The translations under genes and the position numbers were made by a program. Shown one piece after another: positions 26,446 through 34,862 of a stretch of DNA of 64,000 nt. How positions within the stretch are numbered: the stretch's first letter is position 1; each line of letters starts with the position of its first letter. The stretch covers positions 152,501 to 216,500 of the forward strand of contig NZ_CP101462.1 of assembly GCF_024362205.1 (NCBI RefSeq), in the 5' to 3' direction. Below the pieces are notes generated by a model that was not told where the DNA came from, searched no databases, and saw only the letters and a program-made list of their open reading frames with translations. This DNA is from Exiguobacterium aurantiacum (GTDB lineage Bacteria; Bacillota; Bacilli; Exiguobacteriales; Exiguobacteriaceae).

Positions 26446-26934
26446 TTATCGCTTCACTGTGAGCGGTCGCAATTGCTTGACCCGAGCCAAGACGATCCAG
26501 CCGAGCACGGCCCCAGTCACACTCGAGGCAAGGAAGGCCGGGAAGAAGAACAGCGCCCCGAACTCCGTCCCCATCAAGATTTTGGCATACGGGACGGCGA
26601 TGAGCGAGGCGATGATTCCCGTCCCGATGACTTCACCGACTGCGGCGAAGGCGACGCGGCTCGTCTTCATATAAAACAAACCGGCTAGGAGCGCTCCAAT
26701 CATGCCACCCGGGAAGGCCAAGAGCGACCCGGTCCCGGTCATGACGCGGACGAGTCCGGTCACGAACGCGACGAGGACAGCCCCGAGCGGCCCGACGGTG
26801 ACGGCGGCGATCACATTCACCATATGTTGAATCGGGTAGGCACGGGCGACACCGGTCGGGATCGAGATGAACAGGGAACCGATGACAGCGATGGCGATGA
26901 GCATCGCCATCCAAGTGAGTTGTTGAATACGCAT
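26446..26934 (-). CDS. thiW: ThiW, thiamine-precursor ECF transporter S component
   Basis: 162-residue membrane protein with five to six helices and the ThiW features FISIPTGVARAYPIQHMVNVIAAVTVGPLGA and FPGGMIGALLAGLFY. As an S component it captures the thiazole precursor and works with the shared EcfA-EcfT energy module encoded elsewhere. ATG 26934 has AAAGGAG; the open frame up to 27009 is leader RNA. A TPP riboswitch and terminator sit immediately upstream, so expression is off when thiamine pyrophosphate is plentiful. Confidence 0.94.
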   Translation of the reverse strand: MRIQQLTWMAMLIAIAVIGSLFISIPTGVARAYPIQHMVNVIAAVTVGPLGAVLVAFVTGLVRVMTGTGSLLAFPGGMIGALLAGLFYMKTSRVAFAAVGEVIGTGIIASLIAVPYAKILMGTEFGALFFFPAFLASSVTGAVLGWIVLARVKQLRPLTVKR

Positions 26935-26952
26935 AGATAGTCTCCTTTCAAA

Positions 26953-26988
26953 ATGAAAACGCCACTTCTCCAAGTGGAAAAGTGGCGT
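26953..26988 (-). terminator. Riboswitch-controlled terminator of thiW
   Basis: Minus-strand stem ACGCCACTT / AAGTGGCGT followed by TTTTCATTTT. Its 5' arm (CCACTTTTCC) can instead pair with GGAAGTGG of the aptamer's P1 3' strand, giving the antiterminator. Confidence 0.78.
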
Positions 26989-27008
26989 GGAAAGACAGAC
27001 GAATCCCA

Positions 27009-27096
27009 CACCACTTCCCTACGCTGGTATGAGCCAGATCAGGTTCGAAGGGTCCGGTGTTTGCCGTCTCAGCCCGAAGGCTCCCCTAGTGGTCGT
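27009..27096 (-). promoter_or_regulatory. TPP riboswitch (THI element)
   Basis: Minus-strand aptamer with the hallmark segments GGGGAGCC, GGCTGAGA, ACCCTTCGAACCTGATCTGG and CATACCAGCGTAGGGAAGTGG split around the two sensor helices; P1 is formed by CCACTAGGG and the final GGGAAGTGG. It controls thiW by transcription termination. Confidence 0.96.
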
Positions 27097-27107
27097 TTAT
27101 TAACATG

Positions 27108-27116
27108 AGTATAGCA
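27108..27116 (-). promoter_or_regulatory. Extended -10 promoter of the thiW riboswitch
   Basis: Minus strand TGCTATACT: TGn plus TATACT. No convincing -35. Placed just upstream of the aptamer. Confidence 0.5.
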
Positions 27117-27121
27117 TACCG

Positions 27122-27442
27122 TCATTTGACGCGGTCGAGCTTTCGCGGTCTGAACGTGACATAGATGATGCCGACGAACAGGCCGTACAATAAAAGGGAA
27201 AAGACGAGATTGATGAGCCACGGGAGTGTGCCCATGAATACGGCGACGGAAGCGTTTTGAAACCAGACGAGCGCGAGCGACAGCCCGACAAAGCTAAGGA
27301 CGAGCGTTGTCCAAAAGCCGACATCCCGGCGCTTGGACAGACGCCAGACGAGCAGACCGATGATGAGACTGACGACGGCGGTCGCCCCTAAATACATATA
27401 CAAGATGGCATCGACCGGGTATGAGTAATACACAACGTCCAT
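27122..27442 (-). CDS. Three-helix membrane protein of unknown function
   Basis: 106 residues with helices at about 14-34, 44-66 and 74-95 and a basic tail RPRKLDRVK. The ATG at 27442 has AGGAGGAAACGAT upstream; the longer open frame reaching 27589 lacks a site. No family recognised. The gene ends close to the thiW promoter, and no terminator is visible between them. Confidence 0.75.
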   Translation of the reverse strand: MDVVYYSYPVDAILYMYLGATAVVSLIIGLLVWRLSKRRDVGFWTTLVLSFVGLSLALVWFQNASVAVFMGTLPWLINLVFSLLLYGLFVGIIYVTFRPRKLDRVK

Positions 27443-27485
27443 ATCGTTTCCTCCTAGGAGATGATGAAAGAAAGGGTGAAAAAGC

Positions 27486-28454
27486 ATGAGACAGGCCGTC
27501 CCATGGCGTGACCAATCGTTTCGTGAACAGTTTGAGCGATGGATTGACGCAAACGTGCCGAGTGCGACGTGGCACGTCGTCAAAGACACCGACTTGACGT
27601 ATTTGGTTGTTGGCCAGGTCGATGCGGAACGCTACTACGCCAAAGCGGTGACCGATATCAGCCGCGGCGAGACCGGACTGTCGGCGTTTCTGGCCGAGCG
27701 GCATCCGAATCTCGTCCCTGACGTCATCGCTATCGATTCAGCCCAGAACTGGCTGCTCATGCGAGACATCGGCGGAGAGGCGTTACGTGCACGGCCGGAC
27801 GTGAGTCGATACGAAACCGCGTTGCGCCAATACGCACAGTTGCAGCGGAAGGAAGTCGACCAGATTGAGACCTGCTTGTCTTACGGCGTCCCGGACCGGC
27901 GACCGGCCAAGTTGAAGGATGAAATCCAAACGTATCTGCCTGAGCTCTGCGCTGGGCTCGACCAACACCAAGCCGAGGCCGTGATCGCGCTTCAAGACGA
28001 ATTGATTACTATGTGTGACGAGCTGGCGACTGGGATACCGATGAGCCTCGAGCACGGTGATTTACACGGCGGCAATATCTTTTGGCGGGAGCAGACGAAC
28101 GAGTTGTGTATCCTCGACTGGGGCGACGCAACGGTCACGCATCCGTTTTTCAGCGTGCGCGTATTCTGGAACGCGCTCTATGATGTATTGCCGGAAGAGG
28201 ATGAGATTGCCTGGTATGAACAGATTCAACAGATGCGTAAAGTCTACTTGGAAGCGTGGAGCGGCCTCGCGTCCGAAGATGTGCTTTGGCGCCACCTGTT
28301 GATCGCCGAAGAGCTCGGTTGCGTCTACCGGGCCTTGTCGTGGCATGTGTACGTGACGAGGTACCGGTACGATGTAGCTGAGTCGAGCGATAAGCCGGCG
28401 CAATGGCTCAACTTGCTACTCGAGTTCCGGGATTTGAAACGACGCGTCCGATAA
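27486..28454 (+). CDS. Aminoglycoside phosphotransferase (APH) family kinase-like protein
   Basis: 322 residues, protein-kinase fold. The catalytic loop HGDLHGGN is at 190-197 (Asp192 base) and the magnesium loop ILDWGDATVTHPFF at about 208-221; a weaker ATP lobe precedes them (YAKAVTD). Members phosphorylate choline, homoserine, sugars or aminoglycosides; there is no basis to claim drug resistance. GAAAGGGTG upstream of the ATG. The stop is two bases from the convergent lipoprotein stop, with no terminator between. Confidence 0.86.
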   Translation: MRQAVPWRDQSFREQFERWIDANVPSATWHVVKDTDLTYLVVGQVDAERYYAKAVTDISRGETGLSAFLAERHPNLVPDVIAIDSAQNWLLMRDIGGEALRARPDVSRYETALRQYAQLQRKEVDQIETCLSYGVPDRRPAKLKDEIQTYLPELCAGLDQHQAEAVIALQDELITMCDELATGIPMSLEHGDLHGGNIFWREQTNELCILDWGDATVTHPFFSVRVFWNALYDVLPEEDEIAWYEQIQQMRKVYLEAWSGLASEDVLWRHLLIAEELGCVYRALSWHVYVTRYRYDVAESSDKPAQWLNLLLEFRDLKRRVR

Positions 28455-28455
28455 G

Positions 28456-29202
28456 TCATTTATGCTTCTCGAGCAGGTTTTCATAATCCGTCTCGTTCCA
28501 AAATAGCGGGGCAATCGACTCCGGCCCTTTGAAGATTTCACCGTCTCGGTCATAGACGATGGCGTAGCCACCCTCGACTTCAAAGACGATCAAGTCGGCT
28601 TTCACTTCCTTGACCCCGTTCCCGGCGATGATGACGTTCTCGAGCGGGTCGCGCGCGACTTTTACACCCCATTCATCGAGCTCGACGATGAGGGCGGACG
28701 TGTAGGCGTGGCGGTTATAGAGCGCCTGAAATTCATCTTCGGTCAAGACGACGTCCGTCGGTGGGGCACTCGTCCCATATTTCCGTTTCTCGATCTCTTC
28801 GACGAATTGAAGGAACGACGCTTCTTGCCAAAACAGCGGAGCGACCGACTCGGGACCGTTGGCGATATCCCCATTCTCGCTCTCATAGACGGTGGCATAC
28901 GTGCCGTCATCGAGTTTGAACGGATGAATATCGGCGTATGTATGATAAATGCCGTCACCGGCGATGACGACGTGCTCAAACGTCTCACGGAACGGGGTAA
29001 GTCCATCGTTCTCGAGTGCCTTCAAGAGCGGCGATACTTTTTCGTATTGGTCGAAGACGTCCTTGAAGTCTTCGCGCGTCCAGGCGGTGATGTCTTCGGA
29101 CGATGGCTCATTTGTATCGGCCGGGACGATTGGTCTCTCAACTGGATCCGTGCATCCGGTAAGCAAGAACACACTGAACCCGAGCAAGCCTAGGCGTTTC
29201 AT
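28456..29202 (-). CDS. Lipoprotein with duplicated domain, unknown function
   Basis: 248 residues. Signal peptide ending in lipobox LTGC, so membrane-anchored outside the cell. Two similar ~100-residue repeats: each has VIAGDGIYHTYADI- or IIAGNGVKEVKADL-like starts, a YATVYESENGDI / YAIVYDRDGEI strand and GPESVAPLFWQE / GPESIAPLFWNE. ATG 29202 has AGGAGG eight bases away. No known family recognised. Confidence 0.8.
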   Translation of the reverse strand: MKRLGLLGFSVFLLTGCTDPVERPIVPADTNEPSSEDITAWTREDFKDVFDQYEKVSPLLKALENDGLTPFRETFEHVVIAGDGIYHTYADIHPFKLDDGTYATVYESENGDIANGPESVAPLFWQEASFLQFVEEIEKRKYGTSAPPTDVVLTEDEFQALYNRHAYTSALIVELDEWGVKVARDPLENVIIAGNGVKEVKADLIVFEVEGGYAIVYDRDGEIFKGPESIAPLFWNETDYENLLEKHK

Positions 29203-29294
29203 CAATCAAACCTCCTAATAAAGTTACATTTTTTTCCTGTTATCAATGAGCGTAGCACGTTTACGATTCATTGAGAACCCGGGTACTTTCTCGC

Positions 29295-29993
29295 TCAGGG
29301 TTGTCTTCGCAAATAGCGGTCGAGTGCCTCATGAAAGCGTTGTTGTTGCTCAAACGGAATATCGTGATCGGATGCAGCACCATAGCGAATTAAATGATAG
29401 AGCGAGGCATCGATATCCGTCAGGTCGATGCGCTCGAACCAGTCGATGAGCGTCTCATTTGTCCGAAGTTTTAATTCGGGGGCGAGCGACGCATTGAACG
29501 TGATGAGCCAATCTCTCAGTTCGATGTTCGTGAGCATTGGGAATCGCTGTGCCTCACCCGATGCGTCCGTATTGAGGGACAGTGGCACCGAAGCATCATG
29601 CATCGACGGAAACGTTAATCTTTGGCCTTGTCGACGACGCAGCCATCTACGCACGCCATAGACGATCAATCCGACGATAGCAAGGAAGACGAACAATGTA
29701 CCGAGTCCGCCGGGGGAATCGCCATTCCCGCTACCAAATTTGAATTTGAGCATGTCCTCCTTTTCATGAGGCTCTCCGCGGAATTCAGTGTCTATAGGAG
29801 TATCTCCCATATCAATGCCTCCGGTTTGCCGTTCATCATCTTCTTCTTCTCTGTTCATCTCGGTCACGCTAACTGGAGATGAGGTGTTAATCGTTTGAAA
29901 CCAACTGAACGTCTCTTTGCTGACAAAGACGAATGTCACCACGAGACAAGCTGTCACGATTAAGAATCCTATAAATCGAGACGACCACTTCAT
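29295..29993 (-). CDS. Two-helix membrane protein divergent to moxR
   Basis: 232 residues: helix 1 at about 6-24, an acidic extracytoplasmic stretch (45-90), helix 2 at about 97-113 followed by WLRRRQGQR, then a soluble ~110-residue C-terminal domain. This topology resembles the DUF4129-type proteins often found with MoxR and DUF58 genes, and the C-terminal segment TLIDWFERIDLTDIDASLYHLIRYG fits such a helical domain, but the match is tentative. AAGGAGG and ATG. It is divergent from moxR by 98 bases. Confidence 0.72.
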   Translation of the reverse strand: MKWSSRFIGFLIVTACLVVTFVFVSKETFSWFQTINTSSPVSVTEMNREEEDDERQTGGIDMGDTPIDTEFRGEPHEKEDMLKFKFGSGNGDSPGGLGTLFVFLAIVGLIVYGVRRWLRRRQGQRLTFPSMHDASVPLSLNTDASGEAQRFPMLTNIELRDWLITFNASLAPELKLRTNETLIDWFERIDLTDIDASLYHLIRYGAASDHDIPFEQQQRFHEALDRYLRRQP

Positions 29994-30091
29994 ATTTCTC
30001 CTCCTTATCGAAATATTCAGACTATTTATTGTCTATATTACCATAAACAGGTAAACTTCGAATAAGACATCTACTAACGGAGGGGAACGAA

Positions 30092-31012
30092 ATGGGAATC
30101 GGAGCGGTCATGAAACAGTTAAATGAAGTGTATTTAGGAAAAGATGAGGTCGTCCGGCTCTGCTGCACGGCCCTTCTCGCCGAAGGGCACATCTTGCTTG
30201 AGGACGTACCCGGGACAGGTAAGACGTTGCTCGCCAAAGCGATTGCCGGCAGTTTTGACGGGTCGTTCTCGCGTATCCAATTTACGGCCGACTTGCTCCC
30301 GTCCGACGTCATCGGGACCGACTACTTCAATATGCAGACACAGGGCTTTGATCACCGACAAGGTCCGATTTTCGCGAACATCGCCCTGATTGATGAAATC
30401 AACCGCGCCGTGCCGCGCACCCAGTCAGCGCTGTTAGAAGCGATGGAGGAACGACAAGTCTCCATCGGCGGGAAGACGTATCCGATGCCGAAGCCGTTCT
30501 TCGTCATCGCGACGCAAAACCCGATTGAATCGGCTGGGACGTTCCCGCTCCCAGACGCCCAACTCGATCGGTTCCTCATCTCGATTCCGGTCGGCTATCC
30601 AGATGCCGCCGAAGAGCGGGAACTGTTGCTACAAGTGTTGACGGAAACCCGCAAACACATCGAAGCCGTGACGTCACTCGCCTCCCTGCAAGAAGCCCAG
30701 GCCGAGACGAGACAAGTCGCGATTCAAGACGATGTGCTCGATTACATGCTCGGTCTCGTCCATGCGACCCGGGCGCACGCGTCCGTTGAGGTCGGGGTCA
30801 GTCCACGCGGTGCGATTGCACTGCTGCGCGCTTGTCAAAGCTATGCCTATTTGGCCGGTCGACTGTACGTCATCCCGGAAGACGTCAAAGCCGTGGCGCC
30901 GTACGTGCTCGCCCATCGCATCAGCTTGACGCTCGAAGGCGGCATCAAGTCGACGAAAGCGAGCGTCATCGCACACATTTTAGACACCGTGCCCGTACCG
31001 GTCGAGGGCTGA
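30092..31012 (+). CDS. MoxR family AAA+ ATPase
   Basis: 306 residues. Walker A DVPGTGKT (38-45), Walker B IALIDEINR (about 97-105), sensor 1 FFVIATQNP (about 135-143), and the arginine-bearing GTFPLPDAQLDRF typical of MoxR. These ATPases act as chaperones for assembling complexes with VWA/DUF58 proteins, here the next gene, three bases downstream. Cytoplasmic. GGAGGGG ribosome binding site and ATG. Confidence 0.95.
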   Translation: MGIGAVMKQLNEVYLGKDEVVRLCCTALLAEGHILLEDVPGTGKTLLAKAIAGSFDGSFSRIQFTADLLPSDVIGTDYFNMQTQGFDHRQGPIFANIALIDEINRAVPRTQSALLEAMEERQVSIGGKTYPMPKPFFVIATQNPIESAGTFPLPDAQLDRFLISIPVGYPDAAEERELLLQVLTETRKHIEAVTSLASLQEAQAETRQVAIQDDVLDYMLGLVHATRAHASVEVGVSPRGAIALLRACQSYAYLAGRLYVIPEDVKAVAPYVLAHRISLTLEGGIKSTKASVIAHILDTVPVPVEG

Positions 31013-31015
31013 CGG

Positions 31016-32068
31016 ATGATCCTCTCCACACACGCTTGGTTGCAGCGACGGTTTCTGCCCGTCTATCTCGTGAGCGGAGTCATGCTCGTGTTCTTCCCGT
31101 ACGTATACGGATTGGGTTACATATGCTTCATTGTGGCGAGTGCGATTTGGATGCTCGAGCGGACGCGGGAACAACTCGAGCAAAAGATTGACCTTCAGTT
31201 CACGCAATACGAAGAACTGCTGTTTGTCGGAGACGAGAGTCGGCTCGTGTTGGTAGTTGATGGCGTGGACGAGTTGGACCGGCTCGGACTACCGCTACGG
31301 ATTCGTTTGAAGGCGAGCTCAGGAATCAGCTTTCCGGCGCATGAGCGACTTCCGAACGTGCTCGATTATGAGATCGATGTCACTCGCGCTCGACATGAAG
31401 TGGTCGTGCGCGCCGAGTATCGTGGTCCAGCCACGTTCGAGGAATGTGTCATCGCCGTCACACTCCCGTTTCGACTCGGGACATATTTGTATGAACGGCC
31501 GGTCGATACAGAGTGGATCGTCCTCCCATCGCTCCTGTTGCATCCACCGGTAGGGACGAAGCGGCTAGCGCTCGGGGATCGTCCGCTCTTGGCGTCACCG
31601 CTTCGAAATCCGTTGCAGCTGATCGGGTCGAAACCGTACGAAGGGGAGCCGGTGAAGGAAATCGATTGGTATGCGACGGCGAAACTCGGACGACTGCAGT
31701 CAAAAGTGTTTCAACAGACGACACTCGATACGTTCACATTCGCCCTGGATTTGAACGGTCCGTCCGGCTATACGCTCCATCACGACTTCGAATCGCTCAT
31801 CAGCCAAACCGCCTTCGTCACGTCACGCCTGTTAAAAGAGGACTGCAAAATCGAGCTATTCTTGAATCGATTCAACGAGGATGGGACGATGTTCCATGTC
31901 CCGTTGCAGGAAGGCGAGCGCGGCATTCGATTCATTTTGCTGCAGCTGGCGACGATTCACCCAGGCAATCGCTTCATCTCGACTGACGCGTTTACCCGGA
32001 TGGTGGAGCGAAAACGATTGAAACAAAGTCACCTCGTCTTGTTCAATCAACACAATCTGTACGATTGA
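31016..32068 (+). CDS. DUF58 domain protein
   Basis: 350 residues: two N-terminal helices (about 14-46), a beta-rich extracytoplasmic region, then the DUF58 signature LIGSKPYEGEPVKEIDWYATAKLGRLQSKVF (about 202-232; usual form GxxxYxxGDxxRxIxW) and a VWA-like C-terminal part. Directly follows moxR, the usual pair. A transglutaminase-like membrane partner, common in this neighbourhood, is not present here. Role: MoxR-assisted membrane complex of unknown function. Confidence 0.9.
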   Translation: MILSTHAWLQRRFLPVYLVSGVMLVFFPYVYGLGYICFIVASAIWMLERTREQLEQKIDLQFTQYEELLFVGDESRLVLVVDGVDELDRLGLPLRIRLKASSGISFPAHERLPNVLDYEIDVTRARHEVVVRAEYRGPATFEECVIAVTLPFRLGTYLYERPVDTEWIVLPSLLLHPPVGTKRLALGDRPLLASPLRNPLQLIGSKPYEGEPVKEIDWYATAKLGRLQSKVFQQTTLDTFTFALDLNGPSGYTLHHDFESLISQTAFVTSRLLKEDCKIELFLNRFNEDGTMFHVPLQEGERGIRFILLQLATIHPGNRFISTDAFTRMVERKRLKQSHLVLFNQHNLYD

Positions 32069-32132
32069 ACAGGGGAATGTCGGATTTTGGCGAACTCTTT
32101 ACGTATGAATTAGGTCAAAAGGAGAGAGACAT

Positions 32133-32672
32133 ATGCCAAAACGAAAATTTGCCAATCGCCGAGACTGGGAACGCATCTTGCAACATCGCTACGCGCAAAT
32201 GGAGGTACATGATGACCGTTTCTCCGGTACCGTCGCCTTATTTCAAATCGATGCGGTGCGCGCACCTCAATATAAGCTGCACAAGGGAGAAGAGTTCATC
32301 GTCGCCGATGCCGGTTACAGCTGGCTCCAATATTTCCCGGATGACGAGCCGTTCGGTGTGACCGTCATGTTTAATGATGAAGGGCACATCGTCCAATGGT
32401 ACATCGATATCGTCGAAGCAATCGGATATGAGGACGGAATCCCGTATATGGACGACTTGTTGCTCGACATCCTCATCTTCCCGAACGGGGACGTCGTCCG
32501 CAAAGACGAGGACGAGTTCGAGGAAGCGACAGAGGCCGGAGAACTGACGCCGGAACTCGTCGAGCGGGGCTGGCGTGACTTTCATGCGACGCTCGACCGG
32601 ATTGAACAGAATGACTTCATCTACTTCGAGTTGGCGAACGAGCATTACACCGAGTTGAAGCAAAAACTTTGA
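32133..32672 (+). CDS. DUF402 domain protein (nucleoside phosphatase-like)
   Basis: 179 residues. GYSWLQYFPDDEPFGVTVMFNDEGHIVQWYIDIVEAIGYEDGIPYMDDLLLDILIFPNG (about 62-118) is the DUF402 core; the aspartates bind divalent metal in characterised nucleoside tri/diphosphatases such as S. aureus Sa1684 and FomD relatives. The N-terminal RKFANRRDWERI matches the YgaC-type group. AAAGGAGAG ribosome binding site. Confidence 0.9.
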   Translation: MPKRKFANRRDWERILQHRYAQMEVHDDRFSGTVALFQIDAVRAPQYKLHKGEEFIVADAGYSWLQYFPDDEPFGVTVMFNDEGHIVQWYIDIVEAIGYEDGIPYMDDLLLDILIFPNGDVVRKDEDEFEEATEAGELTPELVERGWRDFHATLDRIEQNDFIYFELANEHYTELKQKL

Positions 32673-32721
32673 ACAGCCTGTTCCCTTTGGTACAGTGAAA
32701 GAAAAAACAGGGGGACGAATC

Positions 32722-33849
32722 ATGAAAATCATCAATCCCGAGGCGTGGTCGCGCAAGAAGCACTACGAATTTTTCAAGGCGTTCGACGCCCCGCACTTCA
32801 ACGTGACGGCGAGCGTCGATGTGACGAAGTTACATACGCACGCCAAACGGACCGGTCAGTCGTTCTTTAAACTGTTCTTGTACGGTGCCGTCAAGACGGC
32901 GAACGCCATCCCGGAGCTTCGCTACCGCATCCGCGGCGACGAGGTCATCGAGCACGACGTCGTGCATCCCTCGTTCACCGTCATGATGGACGATGACGTC
33001 TTCAACTTTTGCACAGCGACCTATAAAGACGCGTTCCCGGACTTCATGGAAGAAGTGACGGCCCGGATGAGCGGGGCGAAACGGGAAGTCGTCGTCGGCG
33101 ACGATGAACCGGACAGCCTGCTTTATATCACGAGCGTGCCTTGGGTCACGTTCACGAGCATCAGCCACCCGACGAACGACCAACAGCATGATACGGTGCC
33201 GCGCATCGCCTGGGGCAAATTCACGGAGACGGGTGGCCGGATGACGATGCCGCTCTCGGTCCAAGCCCACCATGCCCTCGTCGATGGCGTCCATGTCGGT
33301 CGCTATTACGAATTGTTGCAAGCGTGGCTCGATGACTTGAGCGACTTGGAAGTCCAAACTCCAGAAGAGAAAGGGCTCGATGAAGCGATTCGTCTGCGTG
33401 AGAACGGAGAGCTCGAACGGGCGAAGCAGCTGTTCCTGATGTTGCTCCGGCAAGACGAGAAAAATCCGCGCCTCCATGCCCATTGCGCTTCGTGTTATGA
33501 CTCGCTCGGCGAAGAGCGTCAAGCCGTCCCGCATTATGAACGGGCGATCCGGCTCGGACTCACTGGAGACGAGCTCCGTGAGACGTATATTGGACTCGGC
33601 AGCACGTACCGGGCGCTCGGCCGCTACGAGGACGCTGAGGCGTTGTTCGCCAAGGCGATTGAACAGTTCCCTGACATCGGGGCGCTCAAAGTGTTCCAGG
33701 CGATGACCCATTACAATCTCGGGCGCCACACTGAAGCGACCGGTACGTTGCTCGAACTGCTCGCCAGCCCGGAGCCAGATGACAGCATTAAACGGTATCG
33801 TCGCGCCATCGCGTTTTATGCGCGTAACTTGGACGAGACTTACGACTAA
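32722..33849 (+). CDS. CAT-like acetyltransferase fused to a TPR domain
   Basis: 375 residues. Residues 1-210 form a chloramphenicol-acetyltransferase-like fold with the catalytic HHALVDG (183-189) and LSVQAHH context; SVPWVTFTSISHP is the usual inner strand. Residues ~216-375 are a TPR unit (ARAKQLF, YRALGRYEDAEALFAKAIEQFP, YNLGRHTEATGTLLELL). ATG 32722 has AGGGGG six bases upstream. Acetyl-CoA-dependent O-acetylation is expected; CAT activity on chloramphenicol is possible but not shown. Both parts normally occur as separate proteins in this group, so the fusion is unusual. Confidence 0.88.
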   Translation: MKIINPEAWSRKKHYEFFKAFDAPHFNVTASVDVTKLHTHAKRTGQSFFKLFLYGAVKTANAIPELRYRIRGDEVIEHDVVHPSFTVMMDDDVFNFCTATYKDAFPDFMEEVTARMSGAKREVVVGDDEPDSLLYITSVPWVTFTSISHPTNDQQHDTVPRIAWGKFTETGGRMTMPLSVQAHHALVDGVHVGRYYELLQAWLDDLSDLEVQTPEEKGLDEAIRLRENGELERAKQLFLMLLRQDEKNPRLHAHCASCYDSLGEERQAVPHYERAIRLGLTGDELRETYIGLGSTYRALGRYEDAEALFAKAIEQFPDIGALKVFQAMTHYNLGRHTEATGTLLELLASPEPDDSIKRYRRAIAFYARNLDETYD

Positions 33850-33859
33850 GGAGAACTGG

Positions 33860-34294
33860 ATGATCACACTTCAACCGATTACAGACCAAAACTGGTATAC
33901 GTTCTGTCAGCTCACTCTGAGTGACGCGCAACAAGCGTATATGGAACCGAATGCGATTTCCTTGCTACAAGCGGTGTACGAGCCGACGCTCGAGGCACAC
34001 GCCATTTATGAGGATGAGACGATGGTCGGTTTCCTCATGTACAACACGGTGCTCGAAGAGTTGAACGCGCGCTGGGTGTATCGCATCATGGTCGACCACG
34101 CGCAACAAGGGAAAGGGATTGGACGCCAAGCGACCGAACTCATGCTCGAAGAGATGGGGCAACTCGGCACCGAACCAATCGTCGTCGGTTACCATCCTGA
34201 CAATACGGGCGCGCATCGATTATACGAAAGCTTGGGCTTCGTCGATGAAGGCAATCGCTTCGGGCGGGAGATGGCGGTCATTCGCCGTGCATGA
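33860..34294 (+). CDS. GNAT N-acetyltransferase (polyamine-type, BltD-like)
   Basis: 144 residues. YRIMVDHAQQGKGIGRQATELMLEEM (about 73-98) and YHPDNTGAHRLYESLGFVDEG (about 107-127) are typical motifs A and B, and the start MITLQPITDQNWYTFCQLTLSDAQQAYMEPNAISL matches spermine/spermidine acetyltransferases such as BltD. ATG at 33860 with AAGGAG, ten bases after the previous stop, so probably co-transcribed with the CAT-TPR gene. Substrate inferred. Confidence 0.88.
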   Translation: MITLQPITDQNWYTFCQLTLSDAQQAYMEPNAISLLQAVYEPTLEAHAIYEDETMVGFLMYNTVLEELNARWVYRIMVDHAQQGKGIGRQATELMLEEMGQLGTEPIVVGYHPDNTGAHRLYESLGFVDEGNRFGREMAVIRRA

Positions 34295-34295
34295 C

Positions 34296-34322
34296 AAGAC
34301 GAGGCAACTCGTCTTTTTTTAT
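34296..34322 (+). terminator. Terminator after the GNAT gene
   Basis: Stem AAGACGAG / CTCGTCTT with a T-run. Confidence 0.9.
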
Positions 34323-34334
34323 AAGACAAATTGA

Positions 34335-34363
34335 TTGACCCATCAAATTTGCCATGTTATATT
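34335..34363 (+). promoter_or_regulatory. Sigma-A promoter of the mhqR-like gene
   Basis: TTGACC at 34335-34340 and TATATT at 34358-34363, spacer 17, with a TGn extension at 34355. The operator box begins immediately after the -10. Confidence 0.7.
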
Positions 34364-34381
34364 TATCTCGAATTGAAGATA
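34364..34381 (+). promoter_or_regulatory. MhqR-type operator box 1
   Basis: TATCTCGAATTGAAGATA, an 18-base imperfect palindrome closely like the B. subtilis MhqR box (tATCTcgaAttCgAGATa). It overlaps the transcription start region of the regulator gene. Confidence 0.75.
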
Positions 34382-34426
34382 ATAAAATTTAAAGTATAGT
34401 TTTCTCTCGGCAGAGGAGGGGAACAC

Positions 34427-34861
34427 ATGGAAGAACGACAAACGTTGAAAGCGATCACGGTGTTGCTTCGAGCCTCGCAATCGATTCAAGACGTGGTCAA
34501 GCATGAAGTCGCCGAGTACGGGCTGAATCCGACCGAGTTCTCGGTCCTGGAATTGCTGTACCATAAAGGCGACCAACCGATTCAAACGATCGGCAAAAAG
34601 GTATTATTGACGAGCGGGAGCATGACGTACATCGTCGACCGACTCGAAGCGAAAGGCTACTTGATACGCAAAGCCTGTCCGAGCGATCGGCGTGTCACAT
34701 ATGCGGCGCTGACTGAAGAAGGGCATGGCCTCATGTCATGCATCTTCCCAGCCCATGAAAAACGAATGGACGAGCTGTTCGACGGACTCGATTTAGCAGA
34801 CACGATTACTCAATTGAAGACGGTCGGCAAACGCGCCGAAGCGTTAAAAAAATTTAATTAA
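34427..34861 (+). CDS. mhqR: MarR-type regulator, MhqR-like
   Basis: 144 residues. NPTEFSVLELLYHKGDQPIQTIGKKVLLTSGSMTYIVDRLEAKGYL (about 34-79) contains the winged-helix recognition region and is close to B. subtilis MhqR; the wing is PSDRRVTYAALTEEG. MhqR represses dioxygenase and reductase genes and is released by quinones, diamide and related electrophiles. Here the following two genes are precisely a ring-cleaving dioxygenase and an FMN reductase, and MhqR-like boxes lie before this gene and before the dioxygenase. GGAGGGG and ATG. Confidence 0.86.
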   Translation: MEERQTLKAITVLLRASQSIQDVVKHEVAEYGLNPTEFSVLELLYHKGDQPIQTIGKKVLLTSGSMTYIVDRLEAKGYLIRKACPSDRRVTYAALTEEGHGLMSCIFPAHEKRMDELFDGLDLADTITQLKTVGKRAEALKKFN

Positions 34862-34862
34862 T

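Noticed and set aside
32830-33867. 345-codon minus-strand frame opposite the CAT-TPR gene
   Set aside because: No ribosome binding site and no recognisable domain. The + strand frame has a clear acetyltransferase fold, and GC-rich third positions create long antisense frames here.
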